Of a stretch of DNA of 64,000 nt, positions 33,639 through 46,260 are shown piece by piece. This DNA comes from Rhyacophila brunnea (Eukaryota; Arthropoda; Insecta; Trichoptera; Rhyacophilidae), in contig JAGYXB010000797.1 in assembly GCA_022495005.1 (NCBI GenBank), positions 806,001 through 870,000 on the forward strand. The letters run 5' to 3'. How positions within the stretch are numbered: the first letter of the stretch is position 1; every line of letters begins with the position of its first letter. The position numbers and the translations under genes were made by a program. Under the pieces are notes generated by a model, which did no database searches, was not told the origin of the DNA, and saw nothing but the letters and a program-made list of their open reading frames with translations.

Positions 33639-33892
33639 ATTACAAGATAAAAAGAACTTTTTATATACCACGTTTATCATATAAACTTGACAATTCTATG
33701 TATTAATAAATACTTTTTTTTGTACTTGATAGAAATACTGAATAAATATAGAATACTGAAATTCATTTTGACATTTCATATTGATTTCCATAGTAACGCA
33801 CGTATATATTAATAATTTAGTTGCTAGGACTGGACACACAAGAAAAAATGTGTACTAGACAAACAAGAATACGAGCTAATAAAAACGTGGTA
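33639..33892 (+). mobile_element. Family A MITE, internally deleted
   Basis: Both ends present (TACCACGTTT near 33666, AAAAACGTGGTA 33881-33892), but the middle after TTGCTAGGAC is lost. It is about half the usual length. Confidence 0.8.
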
Positions 33893-33985
33893 AAATAAAT
33901 AAATGTGAATATAATATTATAACGAATCGCTTATTGGGATAATAACCCAAATCTAGATCTTATACACACATTTATTTTTAATACG

Positions 33986-33986
<1 letters not shown>

Positions 33987-34031
<45 letters not shown>

Positions 34032-34215
34032 TATTCTTTAAACATTTTAACAGGCCATGAGGCGCAATGGCAGTAGTGTATTTAGTAATAGAAGTGAAAC
34101 AATCACAAACACTCTGGCTTTGGAAAAATCACATAAATATATTGTGACCTCACAATAAATCAAACCGGGAGCTCCTCGGATAAAAGGTCAGCGCCTTACG
34201 CACTGCACCGCAAGA
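33987..34215 (-). mobile_element. tRNA-derived SINE (family D) whose tail is the (TA)n tract
   Basis: Complement of the family D body and head: GGCCTGTTAAAAT, GCCAGAGTGTTTGTGATTG, then GTGAGGTCACAATATATT. The (TA)n microsatellite at 33989-34030 is its 3' tail. The head is partly degraded. Confidence 0.75.
33989..34030. repeat. (TA)n microsatellite
   Basis: About 20 TA units; the tail of the minus-strand SINE at 33987-34215. Confidence 0.9.
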
Positions 34216-36590
34216 GACGCTTCTCTATATTATACTATTTTCTTAGTTTAGTTCTTTTGAGCCCCCGGTATTTCATTCATGCCATCAAACGCCGAAATAC
34301 GTTCAGAGGTTTTTGATTAATTTCAAATGCAATATTCGTTATTTTAGGTAATGTCCACTACTCTAAAAAATATAATATTCGTAGATTTACTACCATATTC
34401 GAATTTAAAAAAAATATTATTGATAAATAAAAATCCACATTTCAAACTATTTTTTTTTAATAACCACAATTACTTTTTTTCTACCGAATAGTCTTTTTAA
34501 ATACAATCAATTATGTACCAACTGTAATTAAATATTACATATTATATACCTACAGTACTTGTGGTATTTTTTTATTATTACAATAACCTTCGAACATACG
34601 TCAATCTGTTATATTTACTGTCAAATTAAATCAACCATCTGTGTTTTATTTAACTAGTTGTAGAATTCGGTGAAGTTTTGGCGCGTTTTTCGAATATAAA
34701 TATGTTCGATTGGCCTCCATTTCGAGGCGAGTCTTGACCTTCCACCAACCTTCTGTGGACACCAACCTTATGTCGGAAACTTTCTGATTTTTATTTTCAT
34801 ATTCAGTTTGCCAAGAAACTATTTTCCACTATCTCTGCCAACTATCTGTTGCTGCCATATCGAAATCGGGCGATAAATCCGATATTGAAGATAATTCATA
34901 TTATACGTTTCCAACGGGAAACCTGAAAAATACTGCTAGCTACTTTTCATACCTTAATAATATTAGAGAACTAAAATGATCCAACTGCATATTATGCGAC
35001 TAAATTGAGTAAATTATTTCATTTGTATTTTAAATTCAACATTATGTAAATTAGATATTGTTCCCAATCGATCCATTATTTTTTTTCTAACTATACGTTA
35101 TGTAAATCAATGATTCTCAACTGGTGGTCCGCAAATTTTTGACATCCAAGTGCATATCGTGACCTCAATACAACAAATAGATACTTTGATTTTCACTGTT
35201 TTTGAGTAAGCTATTGAATATTATTCTACATGTCCTTCTCTGATATGATAAGATACTTATAATACTTCATACTCTGATATAGTACTTCATATGATAAAAC
35301 TGGATAAGTCAGTTAATGTAAATGAGAACTGTATTAATTTTCTGTTTGAAAATATTAGATAACTTTATAACCATAAATGCATAAAATAAATATAATATAT
35401 CTACAATATGTTTTCATACAATTAAACAATATTTAATTGTTCCTAATTAGATAAGCACAATTTTCCGTTTTTATTTTAAAAAATAATTATAGCCTAGATT
35501 TAGGTTAATTAAGTTAAATTTAAATTTCTGCTAAAAATTCCAAGAAAATCTTCAAAACCCATGCACCTGTAAGTGTTTATACATTGTGTCTTTGTTCCTA
35601 AAACAGAATAATGGTTTTACGTGACGCAATCAACCGCTATCAAACGTTAGTAAACATTACCATATAAATTATATTTTTTTCTGCGTTAGTGGTCCGTAAA
35701 ACCTTTCTCCTATTTTCAGTGGTCTGCAGGTGGTTGAGCTGCATGTATCTGATCACTACTTTAAAAACCGGGAGCATCAGTTGTTTGTTCTCCCAAGGTG
35801 AAGAACAAACCATTAGTGATGCCAATTGGGAGAACGATAACTCTTTCAACCAAATTGCTTCGGACATTGATATATTTCACCAACTCGAGGATGAGTTTAA
35901 GTGTACATTATTTTTAAAATCCTAAAAAAAAACTTCTTAGCTCATTCGGCCTACTTCCGTATACCTACTTTATAATTTTTGTATTTCCTCTATATACTCT
36001 TTTTATACTGATTCGATTTCTTTGTTTTTTCATGTCTATTGTAAACGATTTATATTTGAAATTTGTAAAAATCCAAGAAAAATATTGATAATTTTTTTAG
36101 TTTTTAGTATTCTAAGAAAACGAGTTAGGCCAAAATATTCAAATTAAAAGCGTTGCTATGAAAATAACAACAAATTTTTAAATAAAAGAGTTATTGTAGT
36201 ATAATCTAACAATTACATATTTGAATCATTTTTCATACAAAATTGCGTAAGTAAACTCATACGTCATGTTTCACTTATATGTTAGGTACTTGTACTTATT
36301 TTTTTAATCTTTAACATCTTGAAATGAAATGTTTATTTTAAAAAAATCTATGATTTCAGGTTAAATTAAATTAAAATTTTGTTGCAATCGCATTAAATTT
36401 GATGTTTTATATATCGCAGTTTTTAAATTCATAAATACTTTTTACATATTTCAGTATTTCATAAAATTGTTGATATTGTGTACTATACAAAATCTATATA
36501 ATATGCAAAGCATTTAAATTTATTTTCAATAAATTTACTCGACGTGGCTTGATTGCTTTTTTACCCAAACCTTCGCTTTCAAAAATAAAT
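34216..36590. other. AT-rich, scattered hAT-like phrases
   Basis: CTCAACTGGTGGTCCGC (35118) and GTGGTCCGTAAAACC (35688) resemble hAT ends, but I could not pair them. Family Q lies at 35770-35884. Confidence 0.4.
35770..35884 (+). repeat. Protein-like repeat segment (family Q), open copy
   Basis: Open for about 70 codons (35689-35925), including SDANWENDNSFNQIASDID and FHQLEDEFKC. The same DNA recurs at 24139-24262 in broken form, so it is a repeat, possibly a piece of an unrecognised transposase. hAT-like CTGGTGGTCCGC occurs 650 bases upstream. Confidence 0.45.
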
Positions 36591-37077
36591 AATTACAAGA
36601 TAAATAGAACTTTTTATATACCACGCTTTTAAATTTTCTGTTGAATCATATAAACTTGACATTTCTATGTATTAATAATTTAGGACAAATTATTGTCAAC
36701 AAATCATTTTTTTGCTATTTTGCAACAAACAAACAAATATAGAATACTGAAATGTCATTTTGATTTCCATAGTAACGCACGTATATATTAATAGTTTAGT
36801 TGCTAGGACCACCCCCTTAGCAACCAATAATAGTAGATTGGATTACGGATTTCTTCCGAAATAACTTTTTATACAAAACAGAATTAACTAAAAATGAATT
36901 CAATTCTACTTCAAGATGGCTAAAAGTATTAGAAGAATGCATTGGCATCGTGTACTGATATATTCTAAAAGTTTCAAATGTCTTGCTAGTCGGAAAATTA
37001 GTTAAAAATCGATTGCAAGATTTGTACGGGATAAAAAACCACCGGACAAACAAGAATACGAGCTAAGAAAACGTGGT
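36591..37077 (+). mobile_element. Family A MITE
   Basis: Left repeat TACCACGCTTTT (36619-36630), right repeat AAAACGTGGTA ending at 37077. Full-length; very similar to the 53.0 kb copy. Confidence 0.85.
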
Positions 37078-40000
37078 AAAATAGCGTTTATCATTAATAC
37101 CGCCATTCCTATATTAAGTGTTTATGTTTGCTTGCTCTACCATACTGAAAACTTTCCACAAAACTAAAATTTTATAATGCTCTCTCTAGTATAATAATAT
37201 GTAATATGTTTGAGTAATAAATAAATAAGCAGTTACTTACTAATATTTATAAAATAAGTGTTTTGCCATATATTATATTAACAGCATAATACATAAATTA
37301 ACAAGATGTTATACCCTCATAAATGCTTCGTATTCCTCACGATATTTCCATTAAAAATTCCCACCCCGTCTACTCAATTATAACTTGGAATATTGCCAAC
37401 TATCCCTTTTTCACATTACATAACTACTTTTCTACACCCGCCATACAGTATTGCCAAATAATATAAACATTTTACAGTATGTATAATATAATATCTATAG
37501 GATGCATGTAATTCAGTTAGAGTTCAGTTTTAAGCACATCTAAACTAATCTCTTTAAAAATACTACATTAAATTGAATAACTTTTTTATTTTAACTTGAA
37601 ATAACAATAATAATAACGTAAATAGATTTATGGATTTGTAAATTGACGTTTATTACAATGCAGGTATTAGGCAGTAAATTGTATCGTCACTTCCATTTGT
37701 ATTTATCTGTTGATAAGCAAAATAAATATTGAATGATTGTAACCGACTAGACTTCAGAATATTCTAAAATTTTGAAATAACTTTATTTTTCACACATTTT
37801 CTCCTTATAATAAATAATACGTCAATGAATTACACAAACTCAAATGTAAATGTGGGGTACTCTTGCGTGATAAAGCTCACAATGTGATCAAAATATGAGT
37901 CGTAAAATAATATTTATCTGTGACAAATACAAAGTTATATAACAATTTTATAAATTATTAGAAATTACCATCAAGTAAACGCTGAATATCTTGCAAATAT
38001 GTACTCAACTATCCCACAAAACAGAAGTCACTAAAAATAGAAATAAATTCTTAAACGTAGTAATAGTCAAATAAAACTATAGATTTGTTCAGCTTTTGAC
38101 ATATGCGTTCATCTGTATAATCGTAACACTACTATGATACTTTTTTTTTATTTCACAAATGATGACTAAATATATTTTGATAAAATATGGCAAAAAAATA
38201 TAGAATATAAGTATAGCCAAATATCTCGCGGTTTTATTTTTAAATTTCTATTTATAATTATAGAATCAATAATACAAAACCGTTCGTTTTTAGTAAAGCT
38301 TTCTACGGCTATCAATCTTGATTTGATAAATTTAAAAAGACGCTGTGTCATTAGAAAGTATTGGATTTTCGGAAGCGAAATGTTTCAATAATTATTATAC
38401 AAACGATAAACCATACCGATAATCATTTATAATAGTGACTTGTGATAAATGTATCACTATGAAACATTTAGGCGCAGACTGTAATATCTTAAATAATTAT
38501 AATTCAATTCTTTTGTTTTCTTTTTTTACTTTATGGTGTTTTTATAGAATTTTAGAATGGACGAAAAAACTAATACACTGGTGTTACTCATTTAATTGGA
38601 TGTAAGCTCGATTTTGCAAAAAGAAACACGACAAAAAGAAAAATGGTATATTTGTTATGAAAGAAACATCCTTAGTTATTTTTTTATATTTTCATAGAAT
38701 TATTATTTTTATTTCTGTATCTCAAAGTTAGTTTAATTGTCACGAAAATGGTTTAATTCGGTAGATACTATATTTATATCGGAAAGTACTTTAACATTGA
38801 CAGCTGAAAAATCATTACTTGCATTTTCCCAAAAGTATTCATTTTGTACATAGGGTACACTAATTCTCATCTACAGATTTAATATTACGGTGAGTAGGTA
38901 ATAGTTTTATTTTTATGGCACAAATCATTTTATTATAAATCATATACAGTTAGTAATGGTTTAAGATACGTGGAGGATCGGTCTTAGGCACTGACTATAT
39001 TCAGTATTCAGTCTTTTACGATATACATTACAATGATTAACTCATTTTTTATGGAATTCAAATATTTACAGTCACCACATTGACGTGCGTACATACACAC
39101 TATCTGTTTCATTACTTCTTTGTTCGTATTTTAATACATGTTTTAAAATCACTTGAGAAAGCAATAATATAGTAATAGTGTAATACTGGATTGCTTTAAA
39201 TTAATTGATTGTAAAAAATACTACATCTAGAATCTGTCTGTCAAAGTGAGTTACTATTTAAAGAAAGCCAGAATTGACGTAATATAACATAAATCAACTA
39301 AGAAATCATGACATCCAACTCACAACAACAGGATAACAAAGTATTAAAATTTTGATAACTGTGTTTAATGTGAATTTAAAAAAATATTTTAATTTGAGAA
39401 ATTTAAAAGTAATTTCATGTCATTATAAAAAAAAATGGTAAATTACAGCGGAAATCATTTCGGGGGACACGGGGTAACGCTTTATCAAAAACCTTTGCGA
39501 TGATTTGTATTGTGGCATATTTCATTTTTTCAACAACCAACCTTGCCCAAAAATATGAATTTTGCCGTAACTCAGCACTTGACCTCTGGCATTTAATGTC
39601 GGGCCCAATTTCTAGAATTATTTAGAAGGAAAAGCGCCGAAAATTTTCACTGCTAATGTATTTCGTTTTGAAGAAAATTGTATGGTCGTCATTATGGCAT
39701 CTTATTTAATTTTGTCAAATTTGATATACGGAATTTACGGGGAGAAGTTTGTAAGTATATTTTAAATTCACATTGCATTAAACGCGGCGTTTCCATTTTG
39801 TAAACTGAGTATTTAACATATTTCAATATTTTATAAAATAACAAGCTCTTTTCACCATATATTATGCAATTCTTTTACGATACTTTGATTTGCTCACATT
39901 GTGAACTTTATCAATTATAAGTACAAAAATTTAGTTTAATTCCGTAATTTTATCATTATTGTCAATACGATTTGATGAAAATAGAAAAGGACATGTGTAT

Positions 40001-42729
40001 TTTGGAAAGTTATATTCGATTAGAGGGAGTAAAAAATTTTAATATGAAAATCGCAAGGAGTCAGTCCTCAATGATTAAAGCTTAAAATATTGTTCATAAA
40101 TCTATTATTGGTGATTTTATTTTAATTTATTTTTCGGAATTGAATACTATTCATTTTTAACCATACTTTATCCGCATGATTAACGATTTGATTTGAACTG
40201 TCTGAAAATATATTACGTTTTAGACATCTATGTTTATTAACCCGATTATGAAAGGTTAGTTTAGTTTTTCCAATGTAGATCTGATTACAGTCATTGCATG
40301 GTAAATATTATCAAAAGATAAATACAATTTATAAATTTCCGTGAGCTGTAAATCTCTTTCAGATATGTTTCGGTATGTTACAAAACACGTTTCAATAATA
40401 TAATATAATCATTAAATTTATATAATTCATGAACATGTTCCATAAATGTCTTGACAAACTCTTAGCATCAAAAACCTCAAAACTCCTCGTCAATCGAAAT
40501 GAAATATATTCACTATTTAAATATGAAGATAGACTAAAAATCAAAGACGTTTTTAAAAACCATGTCAGTTATTCAATCAGCTCACACTCACTTTTTTGAG
40601 TCGCAATGAATTATACGGATATTAAAACAATAATTCATTCACTATACGATTAAAAAAATAATAAATTATATAATAAAACAAATAAATTATAAACTCAATA
40701 ATCTATCTTCAAACGATTTTTAAATTATCTTTCATTTCCAAACAGTTATCTTCAAAATTAAAAAGTGTTTAATACTCATATTTGTAACGTGTGTGTGGCA
40801 TTTTGGTAACACCGTGTTTTACCAATTAATATAATCGAATATTACTGAATTCAAATTGTTTACTAAATATTTTTTATATACCTTTGACTATGTATATATA
40901 ATATTATATTATACTATTTAAATAATGAACACTCTTCTCCCGATACAGTATTATAAATTTGTCTAATTTAAATACAATATCTACATAATTTTAAATAACT
41001 TACAATACAATATGTGCAATAATTAGTTTAATACTAATTACTGTGACTCTAAATCTATATTATTATGTACGTTAATTATAAAATTTTAAGCCGATACCTT
41101 AAAATAGTATAATGCCAAAGAATAAACCAAAAAATATTCCTATTTAGACACTCGGTTGGACTTGCGCAGTAAATAACATACGAAATTTTAAATATTTTTT
41201 TAATTCTCTTACGTACATTAACCTAAATGGATTTTAATAGCTACAAAGTACATGCGTTTTAGTGACTATATTGTCGTATCAAGCATATCTTACTTATCAA
41301 ACAATTTCTATATTTATATAAATGTTGAATAAGATTGTTTAAAAAATTCCTTGATTTTTAAATTATAATTAAAAACAATCTTTATTCTTCGGACATTATT
41401 TTGTAACTAACTCGTGAACGTCCTTCGCTACCAAACTAATATATTAATTAGAAATTAGCGCAATACCATGTGTAATTAACATAATTATGCCCCATACTTT
41501 ATACCATACAACTGTTATATTATTATAATTATTCTAAAATATAAATTATCCTAAAAATATACGATCTAATATGATATTTTTGATCACAATTATAATATAT
41601 ACGTAATTTTTCTTATATGAGTATTTCCGTATCAGAATTCAAAACTTAAAATGTAGGGAAACTATATAAACTGCCACGAATTAAATTACTGTTTCAATTG
41701 ATATTTATTATATGTCGCTTATTTCAATATATAAAAAGCGTCAAATATAAAATGAACTATGAATTATGGTCTTTTATATCGTCATTTGACGAAAATTTTA
41801 TACTCAAATTTAAAATTCGCAAATGTAGCAAACATTTGTTATATCAGATCTTTCATTATCAGTAACTGGAAGAAATTTATTTTCGAATAAACGTAACATA
41901 TAACATGACCATAGGACTCATTCATTCAACCAATAATCGTTAGATTTTTAAAATGGAGACTAACTTAATTTAATTATTTTATTTAACTTTTACCTCATTA
42001 TACAATTTAATTACTCATTTATAAGTTAATATTTCATTAAAAACAAGCTATTTCATTGTAGAATGTTGTAGAATATTGTATAATTGTGCTGTAAAATAAA
42101 ATTAAAATTATAGATAAAATGTAATATCTAAATCGTGTATTATTGAGCTTTTAATTCGATTTGATCTAAAGCAATAAATTATAGTGATATTTTACTATAA
42201 AACTTTTTTTGTATAGGTAATCTTTTCTTATTACTAGAGTTCTTTATACTTCATATATCTATGAGAATTGAATAAGTAATAAAAAATTAACGCTTAGAAT
42301 GAAAGTAATATCCTGACTTATTTTAATTATTAACATAAAACTATGCATTTAATAAAACAGTAACTTATGAAGATATCGAATGCAGTAATTAGCAATATCA
42401 TAATTTTGAATTTGGAACTATATTTTAATTTCTGATAATATTCATATTTCGAATTTGGAACCACAGAATTTTAATTCAAATTAAATCTATGTACTATTAA
42501 TGTTGTTATATTAATAAAATTATAGCTTATGGATATTGCGTCTGCCGCATTTTTGAATTAGGAATAATTTTTAGTGTATTTTTTTTTGATTTATTTATTT
42601 AGGTAAATAATGTTAATATGTAGGTACATTAATTCTCGCTATATCCGTACAAACATGAAGATCGTCGCACATAATGGTAATAATATTTCGAATTCGGAAC
42701 AATATAACAATTATTATATTTTCACGGGT
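37078..42729. other. Long repeat-poor, AT-rich interval
   Basis: More than 5 kb without any of the repeat families seen elsewhere. 39430-39700 is less AT-rich (GGGGGACACGGGGTAACGC; ATGTCGGGCCCAATTTC) and could be conserved non-coding DNA. No coding exon recognised. Confidence 0.5.
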
Positions 42730-43040
42730 CGAACTGCGGGGGGGATAACAACAATAATTGCCGGCGACTGTTTTACCGACGCGACCTCCGTTCGGCGGGA
42801 AAAATCCGCAGCGCGTCATCGGGTCAACGTGCGCTGCGGCAGGCGGCCGCTCGCGGCGCGGCTGGCTGCGGACTGCCGGGGGCCGCAAGCCAGGCCCCCC
42901 TCGCCCGCGCCAACCCCGCCCCGACAACGTTTGAAAAGCGAACAACCCCTACCCGCCCGCGCCGTGGCAGCCTTCGCGCGCCGCATTGATGGTGCCCAGT
43001 TTTCTCAAGCGCGCCGTTTTCCCGGCTAGGTACGATCGGA
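42730..43040. promoter_or_regulatory. CpG- and GC-rich island, candidate promoter or 5' exon
   Basis: GC rises abruptly in an otherwise AT-rich region, with many CpG dinucleotides, GGCGGCCGC-type blocks and C-rich runs. Long open frames exist on both strands here, but they are low-complexity Arg/Pro/Ala translations expected from GC-rich DNA, with no domain I recognise. It lies in the repeat-poor interval about 10 kb upstream of the channel exon, in the right direction to hold its non-coding first exon. It could equally serve a gene on the plus strand. Confidence 0.5.
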
Positions 43041-43540
43041 AATACAGAACTGCTTCATTCCTCTACGCCGTGCTACGCGTAGACAGTACAGTGCGTAGAC
43101 GCTTTAACTTTTACCCCAATTGTCATCAGATGAAAGTTTTTATTTTGCTCGAACAATCTTCCATTAAAAATGGTAGATATCGATTTAAAAATTTCTCCAA
43201 TTTATTCGTAGTGGCTGATTTTCAGATCAATACAAAAAAAACACGGAGAGTGCCTATCTACTTTTCGAGATATTAACAAGCAAGTTATCATTATTATTCC
43301 ACATTATATGTGTATACATCCGGATTTTCCACAATCTTTTACAATGCGCGGGTTACTGACTACCAACCGTCTTTAAACTATCTAATAAACTGCGCGTGTT
43401 CGTCAAAACGTAGTTTATCTGAGCGCACAAATCACAAACATTCTGACCTGTGTAGAACGTCAACCCGCTCGCTAATGCCTCCTGACGCGTTCCGAAAGTC
43501 GCCCGCTTTCCAAAAGCCGTAGACAGGGTGATAATAATAT
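43041..43540. other. CpG-moderate shoulder of the GC island
   Basis: CpG remains more frequent than in flanking DNA (CGTGCTACGCGTAGACAG; CCTGACGCGTTCCG). Frames of 70-96 codons have no recognisable domain. Confidence 0.4.
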
Positions 43541-43752
43541 ACTGTCCGACAATAACATATAGGCAATAACCTAAAATCGCTGGAGTCGAAGTGCGATTAA
43601 CTAAATAGGAGGGGCTTGTTAGTTCACAGTTTTAACACGTGGATAACTCGTCGATAACCGGAAGTCGTTGCGGTCGAAGTGTGGTTAAAAACAGGAGGGA
43701 CTTATTAGTTATATTAATCATAATAAGAAGATCTTGTTCGACAGTACCAATG
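43541..43752 (+). repeat. Family H repeat, two tandem half-units
   Basis: GTCGAAGTGCGATTAACTAA with AGGAGGGGCTTGTTAG is followed by a second version, GTCGAAGTGTGGTTAAAAAC with AGGAGGGACTTATTAG. Ends with GTTCGACAGTAC, opposite to the initial GTCCGACAATA, so short inverted ends are possible. Confidence 0.55.
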
Positions 43753-45339
43753 GTTCTGTTTGATAGCGCGGCCAGGAGGGGGTAAACCGCGGCGTTTTAC
43801 CTGCTCGTGTATAGTGGCCCTAATCCTCACATAAGCCGTTTTATGAGTAAAATAAATCTTCTATTGAAGCTTATGAATGTTTCTTGAAATTGTCCATCAT
43901 TTTTTATCTAAATAATACTGTAGCGCCTTCTCTGCACGTTTAATAGTTAAATAATGGAATTACCTGCATATTCTGAGTGACACTAAACTTGTGTTAAAAT
44001 TGTTAAAATACTTGCGAAATATGACAGCTGCGGGAGATACCAGGACAAATCAGTCCCCAAAGTGAAAAAACTTGTAAATAATTTAATCCTTGATTTTCGT
44101 AGTATTTTCACAGCTTTTACTTGTATATACTTAGGCTCATGTCTTAACATTTTTTCCACGCCGTTGTATGCAGCCCATTCTCAAATAACACATTGTTTAG
44201 CTAATAACTAGTTAACAGACATTACCTACTTTATTTGGTATGTACATCACAATATCTAATATACAAAACTCTTTCCAAACCCTTGCAGTTATCGTGAGCA
44301 TATTATTAATATGCTACGAGGGTCTACGGCTCTACTCCGTAGACATCAACCAGTATTTTTCAAAGGACAATGCTGTAAGCAGACAGATGCAACATTTTCA
44401 TTTTTCTGAAGACTTTGGTAGAGTCTCAAATACTATTTTACGAGAATTACTGGTTTAAAGTCAACAATAAAACTAGTATAATAAATCGGCAACCTTTCCC
44501 CTATATTTTATTCATTAATATAGCTTCTCATTAATAATTAACATGAAATAATACATAATGTATAATATGCACATAATTTAGTTTATTTATTTTAATTAAT
44601 CAATTCATAATATTTATTACAGATTATAATATATGGCGCACCATTTCGCGACTACTGAACAGCCTCAAAACAAAACAAGATTTCCCCCAATGAAGTTAAT
44701 AGCCCCACCAAGCCATACCCGGTCTTAATCATCCGTAGCAAAGCATCCGGAGCGTAGGGACCCTAAGCTTAGATGTGAAGTATCAGTATTTTTCATGACA
44801 GGCAATGTCTCAGGAACAGTTGCACAAGACTTAGGTTGCCATGCTATCAAAATGTGCTTTAACCGAAAGTTATGGTTTTTTAGGTATGGTCCCAATATTG
44901 AAGTTCGATTTGATATAAATACAAAGGATTTCAAGTGTTATACATTTAAGTATTTTTATAAAAATTGATGTCATTTAAAATAAATATAAAAATTATGAAT
45001 TAGTCAAAAATCTCTTAATGACATAATAAAAAACTTAATAAACTAAATTTTAATAATATATATTACCACAAAATAATATGTAATAATAAGACGGGATCCT
45101 TTAAGAAAAATTACATCTTATAATATGTTTTTAATAGTAAGTTTATCTTAGGCGTATATTATTCACAATTTCAACTTTAACTTGCCGTCTCTTAGCAGCA
45201 TATGATTTGACTACTTCCACGGTATGTCACCAATTTTAATATTCATTAAATCTAAATAAATAATATTTTTTTAAATCTGTCAATTTATGAGAAATAAAAT
45301 ACATTTTTAAATTTTCTGATGAATCAGTAAAGTTGCATC
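43753..45339. other. Mostly AT-rich, nothing recognised
   Basis: 43765-43840 is GC-richer (GCGCGGCCAGGAGGGGG). 44640-44900 has moderate complexity and short frames without domains. Confidence 0.45.
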
Positions 45340-45600
45340 AATCACGTCAGAAAAAATTGCCACACAGTGTGGTGTTGACGTGCGGTGCAGGGAGTTGGTA
45401 TATGACCATATGCTGGACAGCATTCGTGCAATGAAGAGGACCTCCTAATAAGCCAATTTCCACTGCAGTGTTTGGAAGGAAGTGAGGTAGGGAAGTGGCG
45501 AAGGGTGGAGGAAGGCTGTTAAGATCTGACATAAATAGTCCACAATAAACTTTGTCAGTCATACGTATTTGGTTTCATTGAAATAAGACTACATTTTATA
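45340..45600 (-). mobile_element. Family X repeat with hAT-like CAGTGGCGAAG end
   Basis: On the complement it contains GTATGACTGACAAAGTTTA, ACTATTTATGTCAGATCTTA and CCTCCACCCTTCGCCACTT. The shared terminus, read the other way, is A/CAGTGGCGAAGGGTGGAGG, similar to hAT ends. Confidence 0.55.
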
Positions 45601-45754
45601 GAAAGTGTTGGATAAATTTTAAAATTCAATGAAACCCTGCGAAAACCAAGCCATAATAGATAATAGTCCAAAAATACTTATAAATATCTAAAATTATGCA
45701 ATTAAATCATACATAACTATAGACAATAGATTGAATAATATTTTTTATCTATTA

Positions 45755-46078
45755 TAGTTTGGTTTAGGCAGGAATTATTAATTTAAAATAATGAGCCAAT
45801 AATATGTGTAATAATAGGTATGTATTCTTAATACAACGAAAACAAATAAGTATGAATGAAAAAGTGTGTACAATTTTGTCGTATCACCCAATATATACCA
45901 AAACTATTATGGTTTGGTTTAGGCAGAGTTTAATTGATTTTTAAGAACTAACCAACACCATCTGTAAATTGTAGTCTTAGTTCAATAAAATTAAATACGA
46001 GTAACTGACAAAGTTTAATTGCACTATTTATGTCGAATCTTAACAGCCTACCTCCACCCTTCGCCACTGCATGATAGC
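45755..46078 (+). mobile_element. Family X repeat with internal duplication
   Basis: TAGTTTGGTTTAGGCAG-type segments recur about 150 bases apart (45757 and 45908), each followed by a block ending near AAATAAGTATGAATG or GAGTAACTGACAAAG. Ends CCTCCACCCTTCGCCACTG at about 46070. Confidence 0.6.
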
Positions 46079-46149
46079 ATGATGAAAAATTCGCGTAAGA
46101 ATATGACTTGGTATGTTTCGCACCGTTTTACACTTCCGATAGGAACACG

Positions 46150-46260
46150 CACGTCAAATTAATCGGTGTAGAAACTGGGTTCGAGCTTGCCGGCCGGTCG
46201 CCGCCGCGTAAGCGCCGCGCGAAAAGGCGGCAAAGCTTCCTTCGGCTCGTTCGATATTTG
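46150..46260. promoter_or_regulatory. Second, smaller GC/CpG-rich pocket
   Basis: About 100 bases with dense CpG (for example GCCGGCCGGTCGCCGCCGCG) sit in AT-rich surroundings. The plus-strand frame through it is Arg-rich and not recognisable. It may be a short non-coding exon, an enhancer core or a repeat end. Confidence 0.3.

Noticed and set aside
42610..43029. 139-codon plus frame and 110-codon minus frame in the GC island
   Set aside because: Both are Arg/Pro/Ala-rich low-complexity translations expected from GC-rich DNA, with no family match and no agreement on strand.
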